DNA from: an uncultured Bacilli bacterium
GTDB taxonomy: Bacteria > Bacillota_I > Bacilli_A > RF39 > UBA660
DNA: 8,106 bases
Reading direction: 5' to 3'
NCBI GenBank assembly: GCA_910585915.1
Contig: CAJUGF010000024.1
Span: 15,250 to 23,355, forward strand
Shown here piece by piece: positions 1-6,899 of the stretch. The position numbers and the translations under genes are program-made. The notes beneath the pieces are model-generated. The model searched no databases. It was given only the letters and a program-made list of their open reading frames with translations, and was not told the DNA's origin. Position 1 is the first letter of the stretch, and every line of letters starts with the position of its first letter.

Positions 1-1608
1 AGCATCATCAAGAGTAAATAACGCATCAAAGCTGATTTCTTTAGAAGCAATTAAACCAGACTTATTAGTAACTTGCAATTTAACATAATACTTCTCATTA
101 GCTTTCAAATTACTTAATACATCTGATCCCTTCATATCTGAAGTCTTATTAGTATTTATAAGATTATAATTAATAGTCTTATTGTTTTTCTGTCCAATAT
201 AAAGTTGATATTGATAAAGCCCACTTTCTGCATCATTAGCTCCATAATTAACACTATATTCATGATTTTCCTTAGAAGTAGTCAATTTATTTATCGAAGG
301 TGATGTATTATCAAAAAGATAACCATCAGTACATTTAATCGGACTTTGATTTCCAGCATTATCAATTCCAATAGCACAAACTTTTTGACTCCTTTGATTT
401 GCTGTTGTATAAGATACTTTAGCCATTCCATTTTGAGGATTTATCTTTAAAGTACTATTAGGATCACAAGAACTACCTGTCGTAATACAATAACGAATTG
501 CATTTGGTCCACTCTCTTCATCATGTACTAACACATTAATAGCAAGAGAACGATACCAATTCTCAACTCCCATTTTTGAAGATGAATCAATCTGAAAATC
601 AATAGTTGGAGGAGTAGAATCAAGCTTAACAATATTAATTACAGTAGAATCACTAATATTACCCACATTATCCATAACGCAAATATAGTGTTTCCCTTCA
701 TTCAAATCCAAATCAAAAGCTAAAGAAGACGTCGTTTTATAATCAGATTTATTTGAACTACAAGAATTATTATTACTATTCAAATAATACCCATAAACTC
801 CTGAACCATCAAAATCAGAAGATATAACATGCACCTTTTTAGCATTATCAGTCCATTTATCAAAATCTTCAATAGCCACTTCATCACGATAAATAATTGG
901 ATTTTGACGATCTATTTTAACCTGGGTATAAGCTTTATAAATATATGTCCTACCTTCATGAACAATTGTCATAGTAGCTTCATATTTAGTATTCATAATC
1001 TGTGCTGCTCTGACATTATATTGATTTTTTGTACTAAAATCATTATGAATTAAAACAGTATCTACATTGCTATTTCCTTTCCATTCAATAGATTGAATAG
1101 AATTTTGATACAAATTCAAATCTGAATCTTTTTTGAATTTCACTTGTAATACATTATCAGAACGAGACCAACTATCTTCTGGAATAACATTACCAGCATC
1201 ATCCATTTTAACAATTTCTATAATACTAGTTTGTTTCTCTAACTCATCATAGTTACAATACCGCTCATCAGTTAAAGTTCCAGTATATTGATTATTTAAA
1301 TAATCAATACGAATGGTATAACAAAGCATCGATGTATCATCAACTGGGTTATCATAATCTCCATTTTCATTATCAGCTTCCATATATCCTTCTTCAATTA
1401 AATGTTTAATATTTACTACAGTTCGTCCAGTATCACTCGCCCACGCCTCTGCTTTTGATAAAGCATATGACACCTTATTTTCATAGCTACGTTGTTTCAC
1501 ATTTCGTGTAACCAACATATAAGTTGGCACTCCTATGCCAAAAAGCAATGCAATAATAGCAATTACCACAAGCATTTCAACTAGTGTAAAGCCCTTTTGT
1601 TTTTTCAT
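1..1608 (-). CDS. Prepilin-type N-terminus followed by Ig-like repeats, large surface protein (C-terminus outside window)
   Basis: An open frame of 536 codons runs from an ATG at 1608 to the left edge without a stop, so the gene is partial. The start is supported by GAGGG at 1618-1622, 9 bases upstream. The N-terminus is a textbook class III (prepilin) signal: a short KKQKG leader, cleavage expected after G6, F7 at +1, E11 at +5, then a hydrophobic helix to about residue 34. Residues 50-118 look like a pseudopilin head (VNIKHLIEEGY, then C96 and C118). From about residue 232 there are two or three Ig-like or FN3-like modules: linkers at 232-238, 329-336 and 432-438 (DxTxPxI type), SG turns, and Cys-containing strands ending in DNVGN (313-317) and DNAGN (416-420). 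Known for the family: prepilin peptidase cleaves such proteins and they assemble through the helix. Inferred: a pilus-tip or cell-surface adhesin. A distal role in secretion is possible. It follows the tuf terminator and has its own promoter. Confidence 0.88.
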   Translation of the reverse strand, partial: MKKQKGFTLVEMLVVIAIIALLFGIGVPTYMLVTRNVKQRSYENKVSYALSKAEAWASDTGRTVVNIKHLIEEGYMEADNENGDYDNPVDDTSMLCYTIRIDYLNNQYTGTLTDERYCNYDELEKQTSIIEIVKMDDAGNVIPEDSWSRSDNVLQVKFKKDSDLNLYQNSIQSIEWKGNSNVDTVLIHNDFSTKNQYNVRAAQIMNTKYEATMTIVHEGRTYIYKAYTQVKIDRQNPIIYRDEVAIEDFDKWTDNAKKVHVISSDFDGSGVYGYYLNSNNNSCSSNKSDYKTTSSLAFDLDLNEGKHYICVMDNVGNISDSTVINIVKLDSTPPTIDFQIDSSSKMGVENWYRSLAINVLVHDEESGPNAIRYCITTGSSCDPNSTLKINPQNGMAKVSYTTANQRSQKVCAIGIDNAGNQSPIKCTDGYLFDNTSPSINKLTTSKENHEYSVNYGANDAESGLYQYQLYIGQKNNKTINYNLINTNKTSDMKGSDVLSNLKANEKYYVKLQVTNKSGLIASKEISFDALFTLDDA

Positions 1609-1622
1609 ATGTACACACCCTC

Positions 1623-1641
1623 TACTTTAATAAGTATAACA
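1623..1641 (-). promoter_or_regulatory. Extended -10 promoter and dyad before the Ig-repeat prepilin gene
   Basis: On the minus strand TG-T-TATACT (1641-1633) matches the extended -10 consensus TGnTATAAT except at one base. The -35 position at 17 bp spacing falls in the terminator T-run and is poor, which is common for extended -10 promoters. Bases 1623-1640 (GTTATACTTATTAAAGTA) contain TACTT/AAGTA arms around ATTA and match 16 of 18 bases of the element at 7266-7283. The predicted leader is under 20 bases and contains the ribosome binding site. Confidence 0.6.
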
Positions 1642-1652
1642 CTTAAAAGGCC

Positions 1653-1678
1653 AAAAAAAAAGACCTCAGAAAAAGGTC
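1653..1678 (-). terminator. Rho-independent terminator after tuf
   Basis: Eight bases beyond the tuf stop the minus strand has GACCT (1678-1674), a 7-base loop and AGGTC (1666-1662), followed by nine T residues (1661-1653). An A-run before the stem can pair with the T-run. On the plus strand the same hairpin is followed by ATTTTTT, so it could work in both directions, though no plus-strand gene is seen. Confidence 0.88.
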
Positions 1679-1686
1679 ATTTTTTA

Positions 1687-2853
1687 TTATTCAATAACTT
1701 CAGCAACTACTCCGGCACCAACAGTACGTCCACCCTCACGGATAGAGAACTTAGTTCCGTTTTCAATAGCAACTGGAGCAATTAATTCTACAGTCATATC
1801 AATATTGTCACCAGGCATTACCATTTCTACTCCACTTGGAAGTTCAATAACACCAGTAACATCAGTAGTACGGAAATAGAATTGTGGTCTGTAATTTGAG
1901 AAGAATGGAGTATGACGTCCGCCTTCTTCTTTTGTTAAGACATAAACACTTGCTTTGAATTTTGTATGAGGATGAACACTTCCTGGTTTAGAAAGTACTT
2001 GACCTCTTTCAACTTCATCACGAGTAATACCACGAAGAAGTGCACCAGCATTGTCTCCTGCTTGAGCAAAATCCAATGATTTTCTAAACATTTCAATACC
2101 TGTAACAACAGTCTTCTTAGTTTCTTTAAGACCAACGATTTCTACTTCGTCATTTAAATTTAATTGTCCACGTTCAACACGTCCTGTAACAACAGTACCA
2201 CGTCCTGAGATAGTGAAAACATCTTCAATACTCATTAAGAATGGTTTATCTGTATCACGAACTGGAGATGGAATATAATCATCAACTGCAGCCATTAAAT
2301 CACGAATAGATTGAGCAGCAGTCTCATCACCTTCAAGAGCTTTAAGTGCACTACCACGAATGATAGGACATTCACTATCAAAGTCATATTCTCCTAATAA
2401 TTCACGAATTTCCATTTCTACTAAGTCTAGTAATTCTGGATCATCAACTTGGTCACATTTATTCATGTAGACAACAATCTTAGGTACTCCTACTTGACGA
2501 GATAATAAGATATGTTCTCTAGTTTGAGGCATAGGACCATCTGATGCAGATACTACAAGAATAGCTCCATCCATTTGAGCAGCACCAGTAATCATGTTCT
2601 TAACATAGTCAGCATGTCCTGGGCAGTCTACGTGAGCATAATGACGTTTTTCAGTTTCATACTCAACGTGAGCAGTATTAATTGTAATACCTCTTTCTCT
2701 TTCTTCAGGTGCTTTATCGATATCAGCATAATCAATAAATTTACCAAAATATTTTGTAATAGCAGCAGTTAAAGTTGTTTTACCATGGTCAACATGTCCA
2801 ATAGTACCAATATTAACGTGCTCTTTTGAACGATCAAATTTTTCTTTTGCCAT
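1687..2853 (-). CDS. tuf: Translation elongation factor Tu (EF-Tu)
   Basis: EF-Tu is the cytosolic GTPase that carries aminoacyl-tRNA to the ribosomal A site. The 388-residue protein is complete: P-loop GHVDHGKT at 19-26, switch I RGITIN at 54-59, DCPGH at 76-80 with the catalytic His80, and NKCD at 131-134. Beta-barrel domains 2 and 3 run from about 200 to the end, including the GGRHTPFF and NYRPQFYFR segments and the C-terminal EGGRTVGAGVV. It is slightly short (about 394-397 is usual) because the loop before switch I, residues 34-47, is about six residues shorter than in Bacillus subtilis. The ATG at 2853 is preceded by AAAGGAG with 10 bases spacing. It is the last gene of the str operon, 68 bases after fusA, with a likely promoter in that gap and a terminator 8 bases after its stop. 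Confidence 0.99.
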   Translation of the reverse strand: MAKEKFDRSKEHVNIGTIGHVDHGKTTLTAAITKYFGKFIDYADIDKAPEERERGITINTAHVEYETEKRHYAHVDCPGHADYVKNMITGAAQMDGAILVVSASDGPMPQTREHILLSRQVGVPKIVVYMNKCDQVDDPELLDLVEMEIRELLGEYDFDSECPIIRGSALKALEGDETAAQSIRDLMAAVDDYIPSPVRDTDKPFLMSIEDVFTISGRGTVVTGRVERGQLNLNDEVEIVGLKETKKTVVTGIEMFRKSLDFAQAGDNAGALLRGITRDEVERGQVLSKPGSVHPHTKFKASVYVLTKEEGGRHTPFFSNYRPQFYFRTTDVTGVIELPSGVEMVMPGDNIDMTVELIAPVAIENGTKFSIREGGRTVGAGVVAEVIE

Positions 2854-2883
2854 TTGATTTTTTCTCCTTTCATTTACTATAAT

Positions 2884-2912
2884 ATTTTATCTAATGCTTG
2901 AAGATTATTCAA
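2884..2912 (-). promoter_or_regulatory. Probable internal promoter for tuf
   Basis: In the fusA-tuf gap the minus strand reads TTGAAT (2912-2907), 17 bases, then TAAAAT (2889-2884): 4/6 and 5/6 matches to sigma-A -35 and -10 boxes at ideal spacing. A perfect inverted repeat CTTGAA-N5-TTCAAG (2913-2897) overlaps the -35 box. This would let EF-Tu, needed in large molar excess, be made beyond the str operon level. The region is AT-rich, so a chance match is possible. Confidence 0.55.
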
Positions 2913-2921
2913 GTATTATTT

Positions 2922-4997
2922 TTAGTTAACGCTGTTTTTCTTAATGATATCTTCAGCGATTGATTTTGGAACTTCTTCATAATGATCTAGTTCCATTACA
3001 AAGTTTCCACGACCTTGTGTATTAGAACGCAAACTAGTTGCATATCCAAACATTTCTGCAAGTGGAACCATTGCTGTAATTTGAAGAGCATTACCACGTG
3101 ACTCTTGTCCAAGAGGACGACCACGACGGCTTGTTAAATCTCCCATTACATTACCCATATATTCATCTGGAACAGTAACGGATACTTTCATAACTGGTTC
3201 CAAAAGAACTGGTTTACATTTATTCTTAGCTTCTTTTAAAGCCATACTTGCAGCAATTTTAAATGCCATTTCACTAGAGTCTACATCATGGTAACTTCCA
3301 TCATAAAGTGTAGCTTTAACATCAACCATAGGGTATCCTGCTAAAATTCCTCCAGCCATAGCTTCTTGTAGACCCTTATCAGTTACTGGAATATATTCAC
3401 GAGGAACAACTCCACCAACAATAGCATCCACAAACTCATATCCTTTTTCAGGATTTGGTTCAAACTTAATCCAAACATGTCCATATTGTCCACGGCCACC
3501 ACTTTGTTTAATATACTTACCTTCACATTCTCCAAGTTGTGTAATTGTTTCACGATAAGCAACTTGAGGGCGGCCCATATTAGCTTCAACATTAAATTCA
3601 CGTTTCATACGATCTACAATAATGTCTAAGTGAAGTTCACCCATACCACTAATAATTGTTTGACCTGTTTCACGATCAGTTTTATATTTGAAAGTTGGAT
3701 CTTCCTCAGCAAGTTTTTGAAGTGCCAATGCCATCTTATCTTGGTCACCCTTACTTTTAGGTTCCACAGCTAAGTCAATAACTGGAAGTGGGAATTCCAT
3801 ACCTTTCATAACACATGGATTTTTTTCATCACATAATGTATCAGCAGTCGTTGTATTCTTAAGACCTACTGCAGCAGCAATTTCTCCACAATATACTTCT
3901 GTAATTTCCTTACGAGTATTTGCATGCATTTGTAAAATACGTCCAATTCTTTCCTTTTCACCCTTAGTACTATTTAGTACATAACTTCCACTTGTAAGTT
4001 TTCCAGAGTAAACACGGAAGAATGCCAAACGTCCTACAAATGGATCAGTTGCAATTTTAAATGCAAGTGCAGTAAATGGTTCAGAATCACTTGGATGACG
4101 TAAAATATCTTCACCAGTTTTCGGATTAAAGCATTCAATTGCTTCTACATCTGTTGGAGCAGGCATATAATCAACAACTGCATCAAGTAATAACTTAACA
4201 CCTTTATTTCCAAGTGCTGTTCCACACATTACTGGGAAGAATTCAACACTAAGAGTACCTTTTCGAATAGCAGATTTAATCTCTTCTACACTTAACTCTT
4301 CACCATTTAAATATTTTTCCATTAAAGCATCATCGAATTCAACAACAGTTTCGATTAACTCTTCACGTTTTTTCTTTGCAGTTTCTAAAAGATCTGCAGG
4401 AATTTCAATTTCAGTTGCATTTTCCTCTGCATCACCATCATAGTGATAAGCTTTCATGGTAACTAAATCAATGATTCCATCAAATTCACTTTCACGTCCA
4501 ATTGGCCATTCAATAGGTTTTGCATTAACTCCTAAACGATCTTTAATAGTTTTTAAACTATATTCAAAATCTGCTCCCATTTTGTCCATTTTATTAGCAA
4601 AAATAATTCTTGGAACTTTAAATTCTGTAGCTTGTCTCCAAACAGTTTCTGTTTGAGGTTCAACTCCAGCTTGTGCATCGATAAGTGCTACTGCACCATC
4701 AAGTACACGAAGACTTCTTGATACCTCTACCGTAAAGTCTACGTGGCCTGGAGTATCAATAATATTATAACGGTATCCATTCCAATGTGCAGTAGTTGCT
4801 GCACTAGTAATTGTGATACCTCTTTCTTTTTCTTGTTCCATCCAGTCCATTTGAGAAGCTCCATCATGAGTTTCTCCAATTTTATGAATCTTACCAGTAT
4901 GATACAAAATACGTTCTGTAGTTGTAGTCTTACCAGCATCGATATGGGCCATAATACCTATATTACGAACCTTATCAATTGTAACATCTCTAGCCAT
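2922..4997 (-). CDS. fusA: Translation elongation factor G (EF-G)
   Basis: EF-G is the GTPase that drives tRNA-mRNA translocation and, with ribosome recycling factor, splits ribosomes. Starting at the ATG at 4997 gives 691 residues, the normal length. Seen in order: AHIDAGKT P-loop 17-24, RGITIT switch I 59-64, DTPGH 81-85, NKMD 135-138; domain II about 300-400; domain III with GMGELHLDI 451-459; domain IV about 480-605 with the translocation-tip region GSYHDVDSSE 567-576 (His570, equivalent to E. coli His583); domain V to the end. An in-frame ATG at 5015 is rejected because it lies inside the last codons of rpsG and upstream of the AGGAGG. The gap to rpsG is only 11 bases, so translation is probably coupled. 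Confidence 0.99.
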   Translation of the reverse strand: MARDVTIDKVRNIGIMAHIDAGKTTTTERILYHTGKIHKIGETHDGASQMDWMEQEKERGITITSAATTAHWNGYRYNIIDTPGHVDFTVEVSRSLRVLDGAVALIDAQAGVEPQTETVWRQATEFKVPRIIFANKMDKMGADFEYSLKTIKDRLGVNAKPIEWPIGRESEFDGIIDLVTMKAYHYDGDAEENATEIEIPADLLETAKKKREELIETVVEFDDALMEKYLNGEELSVEEIKSAIRKGTLSVEFFPVMCGTALGNKGVKLLLDAVVDYMPAPTDVEAIECFNPKTGEDILRHPSDSEPFTALAFKIATDPFVGRLAFFRVYSGKLTSGSYVLNSTKGEKERIGRILQMHANTRKEITEVYCGEIAAAVGLKNTTTADTLCDEKNPCVMKGMEFPLPVIDLAVEPKSKGDQDKMALALQKLAEEDPTFKYKTDRETGQTIISGMGELHLDIIVDRMKREFNVEANMGRPQVAYRETITQLGECEGKYIKQSGGRGQYGHVWIKFEPNPEKGYEFVDAIVGGVVPREYIPVTDKGLQEAMAGGILAGYPMVDVKATLYDGSYHDVDSSEMAFKIAASMALKEAKNKCKPVLLEPVMKVSVTVPDEYMGNVMGDLTSRRGRPLGQESRGNALQITAMVPLAEMFGYATSLRSNTQGRGNFVMELDHYEEVPKSIAEDIIKKNSVN

Positions 4998-5004
4998 AAA
5001 TGAT

Positions 5005-5010
5005 CCTCCT
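5005..5010 (-). promoter_or_regulatory. fusA ribosome binding site overlapping the rpsG stop
   Basis: Minus-strand AGGAGG (5010-5005) lies 7 bases before the ATG at 4997. The TAG stop of rpsG (5011-5009) shares its last two bases, AG, with this site. It fixes the fusA start at 4997 rather than 5015 and points to stop/re-initiation coupling. Confidence 0.85.
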
Positions 5011-5476
5011 ACCATCTATAGTGAGCAAATGCTTTATTTGCTTCAGCCATCTTGTGAGTATCTTCACGTTTTTTAACAGCGCCACCTGTACCATTTGCAG
5101 CATCCATAAGTTCATTTGCTAAATTAATAGCCATTCCCTTACCATTTCTTAATTTTGCATAATTAACAATCCAACGTAAAGCTAACGCTTGACTTCTATC
5201 ATCATTAACTTCAATTGGAACTTGATAATTACTTCCACCTACACGACGAGATTTAACTTCAAGTGCAGGACGAACATTTTCTAAAGCTTTATTATAAACA
5301 TCAATTGGCTCTTCACCAGTTTTCTCTTTAATAATATCAAATGCTTCATATAAAATTCTTTGAGCAGTTCCTTTTTTACCATCAAGCATAATTTGGTTAA
5401 CTAATTTAGTAACAACTTTTGAATTATACACTGGATCTGGCAAAACATCTCTTTTAATTGCTCTTCTCTTACGCAT
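5009..5476 (-). CDS. rpsG: 30S ribosomal protein S7
   Basis: S7 nucleates assembly of the 30S head by binding the 3' major domain of 16S rRNA, and its beta-hairpin contacts E-site tRNA and mRNA. The complete 155-residue protein has the family signature KRDVLPDPVYNSK at 8-20, then the conserved ALEVKSRRVGGSNYQVP segment in mid-protein, ALRWIVNYA, and the C-terminal KKREDTHKMAEANKAFAHYRW. It lacks the MPRK-type opening of Bacillus S7 and begins MRKRRA, a form I associate with Mollicutes and Erysipelotrichia-type Bacilli. AGGAGG sits 8 bases before the ATG. The gap to rpsL is 23 bases and contains no room for an S7-binding structure like the one between rpsL and rpsG in E. coli. Confidence 0.98.
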   Translation of the reverse strand: MRKRRAIKRDVLPDPVYNSKVVTKLVNQIMLDGKKGTAQRILYEAFDIIKEKTGEEPIDVYNKALENVRPALEVKSRRVGGSNYQVPIEVNDDRSQALALRWIVNYAKLRNGKGMAINLANELMDAANGTGGAVKKREDTHKMAEANKAFAHYRW

Positions 5477-5499
5477 AACTAATTCCTCCTATCTATTTC

Positions 5500-5913
5500 T
5501 TACTTTTTAGGTCTTTTTGTACCATACTTACTACGTCCTTGAGCACGATTTTGAACTCCTTGAGTATCAAGAGTACCACGAATTACATGATAACGAACTC
5601 CGATTAAGTCTTTAACACGTCCTCCACGAACTAAAACAACACTATGTTCTTGTAAATTATGTCCTTCACCTGGAATATAGCAATCCACTTCTTTTCCATT
5701 GGAAAGTCTAACACGAGCATATTTACGAAGTGCTGAGTTTGGTTTCTTTGGAGTTTTTGTTCCAACACGAGTACAAACCCCACGTTTTTGTGGACTATTT
5801 TGTTCTGTTTGTTTTCTCTCAATTGTATTAAATCCCACATTCAAAACTGGGCTTTTACTCTTACGAGTTTTCTTTCCTCTTCCTTTTCTAACAAGTTGAT
5901 TAATTGTAGTCAT
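5500..5913 (-). CDS. rpsL: 30S ribosomal protein S12
   Basis: S12 lies at the decoding centre and is the classical streptomycin-resistance protein. The 137-residue length is typical of Bacillota S12, with about 13 residues more than E. coli before PQKRGVCTRV (41-50). Seen: TPKKPNSALRK at 54-64, where K56 equals E. coli K43 (the resistance position) and is unmutated; GHNLQEHSVVLVRGGRVKDL; D102, the residue methylthiolated in many bacteria (E. coli D89). Residue 104 is Ile where E. coli and B. subtilis have Pro (E. coli P91 counting Met). The start ATG at 5913 follows a strong GAGGAGG. It is the first gene of the str operon, behind a promoter and structured leader. Confidence 0.98.
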   Translation of the reverse strand: MTTINQLVRKGRGKKTRKSKSPVLNVGFNTIERKQTEQNSPQKRGVCTRVGTKTPKKPNSALRKYARVRLSNGKEVDCYIPGEGHNLQEHSVVLVRGGRVKDLIGVRYHVIRGTLDTQGVQNRAQGRSKYGTKRPKK

Positions 5914-5960
5914 ATTATCCTCCTCTCAATTAACACACACCCTGGCGTATCACAATTTTC

Positions 5961-6000
5961 ATTTAATTAGGTTTCACCGAAGCAAAACCCAAACTTAAAT
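5961..6000 (-). ncRNA. UUCG-capped stem-loop in the str operon 5' leader
   Basis: On the minus strand ATTTAA (6000-5995), a GT bulge, an 11-base arm (5992-5982), TTCG (5981-5978), the matching arm (5977-5967) and TTAAAT (5966-5961) fold into a hairpin of 6 + 11 base pairs. Three of the pairs are G-U, and a C-G pair closes a UUCG tetraloop. The predicted transcription start is about base 6001, so the hairpin would begin the transcript. No T-run follows, so it is not an intrinsic terminator. It could stabilise the mRNA or serve as an autoregulatory ribosomal-protein leader; neither is shown. Confidence 0.6.
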
Positions 6001-6007
6001 TAAACAT

Positions 6008-6037
6008 AATATACCACCTAATTCCCAAAAAAGTCAA
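6008..6037 (-). promoter_or_regulatory. Main promoter of the str operon
   Basis: Minus-strand TTGACT (6037-6032), 18 bases, then TATATT (6013-6008), with TG one base upstream of the -10 (extended -10). Both boxes match sigma-A consensus at 5 of 6 bases. The predicted start near 6001 gives a leader of about 88 bases before rpsL. Upstream A/T tracts (6040-6110) could act as an UP element. This is the best promoter in the window. Confidence 0.8.
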
Positions 6038-6118
6038 TAAAAAACATTGGTATATATTAAAAATATGTAAAACAAAAATACTTCATACTAAAAATTTAAA
6101 AAATTAAATAAAAAAGAA
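6038..6118 (-). other. Very AT-rich spacer upstream of the str promoter
   Basis: This 81-base gap between the pseudopilin operon and the str promoter is almost all A and T and holds no gene. It contains A/T tracts and a weak hairpin at its right end (AAAAG-N5-CTTTT on the minus strand, 6126-6112, overlapping the upstream stop) followed by a few T residues. No convincing terminator is present, so some read-through into the str operon is possible. Confidence 0.5.
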
Positions 6119-6481
6119 TTACTTTTCATAATTCTTAGTAGTGTATTTAGGACATTTAACAAATCCTTTATAATGATAAACAAAGCCATCATGGCTAACA
6201 ACCACATACCCATCACAAACATCATCATCTTTTTTTAATTCTTCTAAATAATCGTTACTCTTTAAATCATCCAAAGTTATACGCAATGATTGGTTCTCCT
6301 CAGGATACAAAAATTTAGCTTCCACATACTTTTCAGCAAAATTCACTAATTTATTCTCCATCTCCTTATAATCCTTAGATTTATTTTTATAAAGAAAACC
6401 AATCGCTGTAAGACCTGTAACCAATAAAACCAGTACAATACCCCAAATTACACTAATACGATGCATTTGTTTTAAATTCAT
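6119..6481 (-). CDS. Small membrane-anchored pseudopilin-like protein, no canonical prepilin motif
   Basis: The 120-residue protein has one N-terminal membrane helix (about 8-31), a charged helical stretch (32-60) and a C-terminal module: ITLDDLKSNDYL at 68-79, CDGYVVV at 89-95, and the end FVKCPKYTTKNYE, with cysteines at 89 and 110 that could form a disulfide. This module clearly parallels that of the preceding gene (CTGYVEF ... YISCAKYETEGYEE). Unlike that gene, it has no G/F...E prepilin cleavage motif, so it is probably anchored rather than processed. The ATG at 6481 is 3 bases after the upstream TAG, and its GAGGAG site lies within the end of that gene, so expression is coupled. Inferred role: minor pseudopilin or assembly partner of a type IV pilus/type II secretion-like system. 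No exact family name is recognised. Confidence 0.75.
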   Translation of the reverse strand: MNLKQMHRISVIWGIVLVLLVTGLTAIGFLYKNKSKDYKEMENKLVNFAEKYVEAKFLYPEENQSLRITLDDLKSNDYLEELKKDDDVCDGYVVVSHDGFVYHYKGFVKCPKYTTKNYEK

Positions 6482-6484
6482 AAA

Positions 6485-6892
6485 CTACTCCTCATAACCC
6501 TCGGTTTCATATTTAGCACAACTAATATACACAAAAGGTTCACCATCTCTAAATTCTACATAACCTGTACAATCATCACTTTCATTACTAGCTCTCAAAT
6601 CTTTAGAAGATAAAAATCCACGCCGCTTTAACCGATCCGTTGAAATTTTACCATCCTGAGATGAATACTCATTGTAATAATCAAGCCCAGCATTTAAAAC
6701 AAGTTCCTCAATTTTTTCATAAGAATGCCCTATAACTTCAGTCTTTTTATTTGATGTACTTTTATTATTTTTATCTTCTAAGCCATGATATAATCGCATA
6801 ATATTAAAAATTGCCACCAACAAAAAAGCAAGAAGAATAGAACTTAGAAGAATCATCTCTTTCATACTCCAGCCATGTTTGTTAAGTTCCAT
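6485..6892 (-). CDS. Pseudopilin-like protein with prepilin-type signal (G|WSMKE)
   Basis: The 135-residue protein has a short leader MELNKHG, then W8 at +1 and E12 at +5, followed by a hydrophobic helix to about residue 35. This is the layout of a type IV prepilin signal, with Trp in place of the usual Phe. The soluble part has a polar linker (36-55), a helix, ISTDRLKRRGFL at 83-94 and the Cys-loop module CTGYVEF at 108-114 ending at C125 with SCAKYETEGYEE. The start is placed at the ATG at 6892, preceded by AGGTGGG with about 7 bases spacing. A GTG at 6904 would lie inside that ribosome binding site. It is the middle gene of a three-gene operon and paralogous to the next gene. A prepilin peptidase and assembly ATPase are expected elsewhere in the genome. 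Confidence 0.78.
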   Translation of the reverse strand: MELNKHGWSMKEMILLSSILLAFLLVAIFNIMRLYHGLEDKNNKSTSNKKTEVIGHSYEKIEELVLNAGLDYYNEYSSQDGKISTDRLKRRGFLSSKDLRASNESDDCTGYVEFRDGEPFVYISCAKYETEGYEE

Positions 6893-6899
6893 TTTCTCA

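Noticed and set aside
829..1053. Plus-strand open frame of 74 codons
   Set aside because: It lies opposite the Ig-repeat prepilin frame, has no convincing ribosome binding site, and its composition (Ile, Phe, Asn) is that of an antisense shadow.
1597..1785. Plus-strand open frame spanning the tuf terminator
   Set aside because: It overlaps the start of one gene, a clear terminator and the end of tuf on the other strand, and has no protein-like features.
4998..5015. Longer EF-G with an N-terminal extension MVGGSF
   Set aside because: The ATG at 5015 is within the last codons of rpsG and upstream of the AGGAGG that serves the ATG at 4997. Homologous EF-G proteins start at MAR.
5938..5953. Second hairpin or riboswitch in the rpsL leader
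   Set aside because: It has six pairs of which three are G-U. It is mentioned with the leader but is not strong enough to list, and no known riboswitch core is recognisable.
6112..6126. Intrinsic terminator after the pseudopilin operon
   Set aside because: The stem has only five pairs, four of them A-U, and overlaps the coding end. It is too weak to call.
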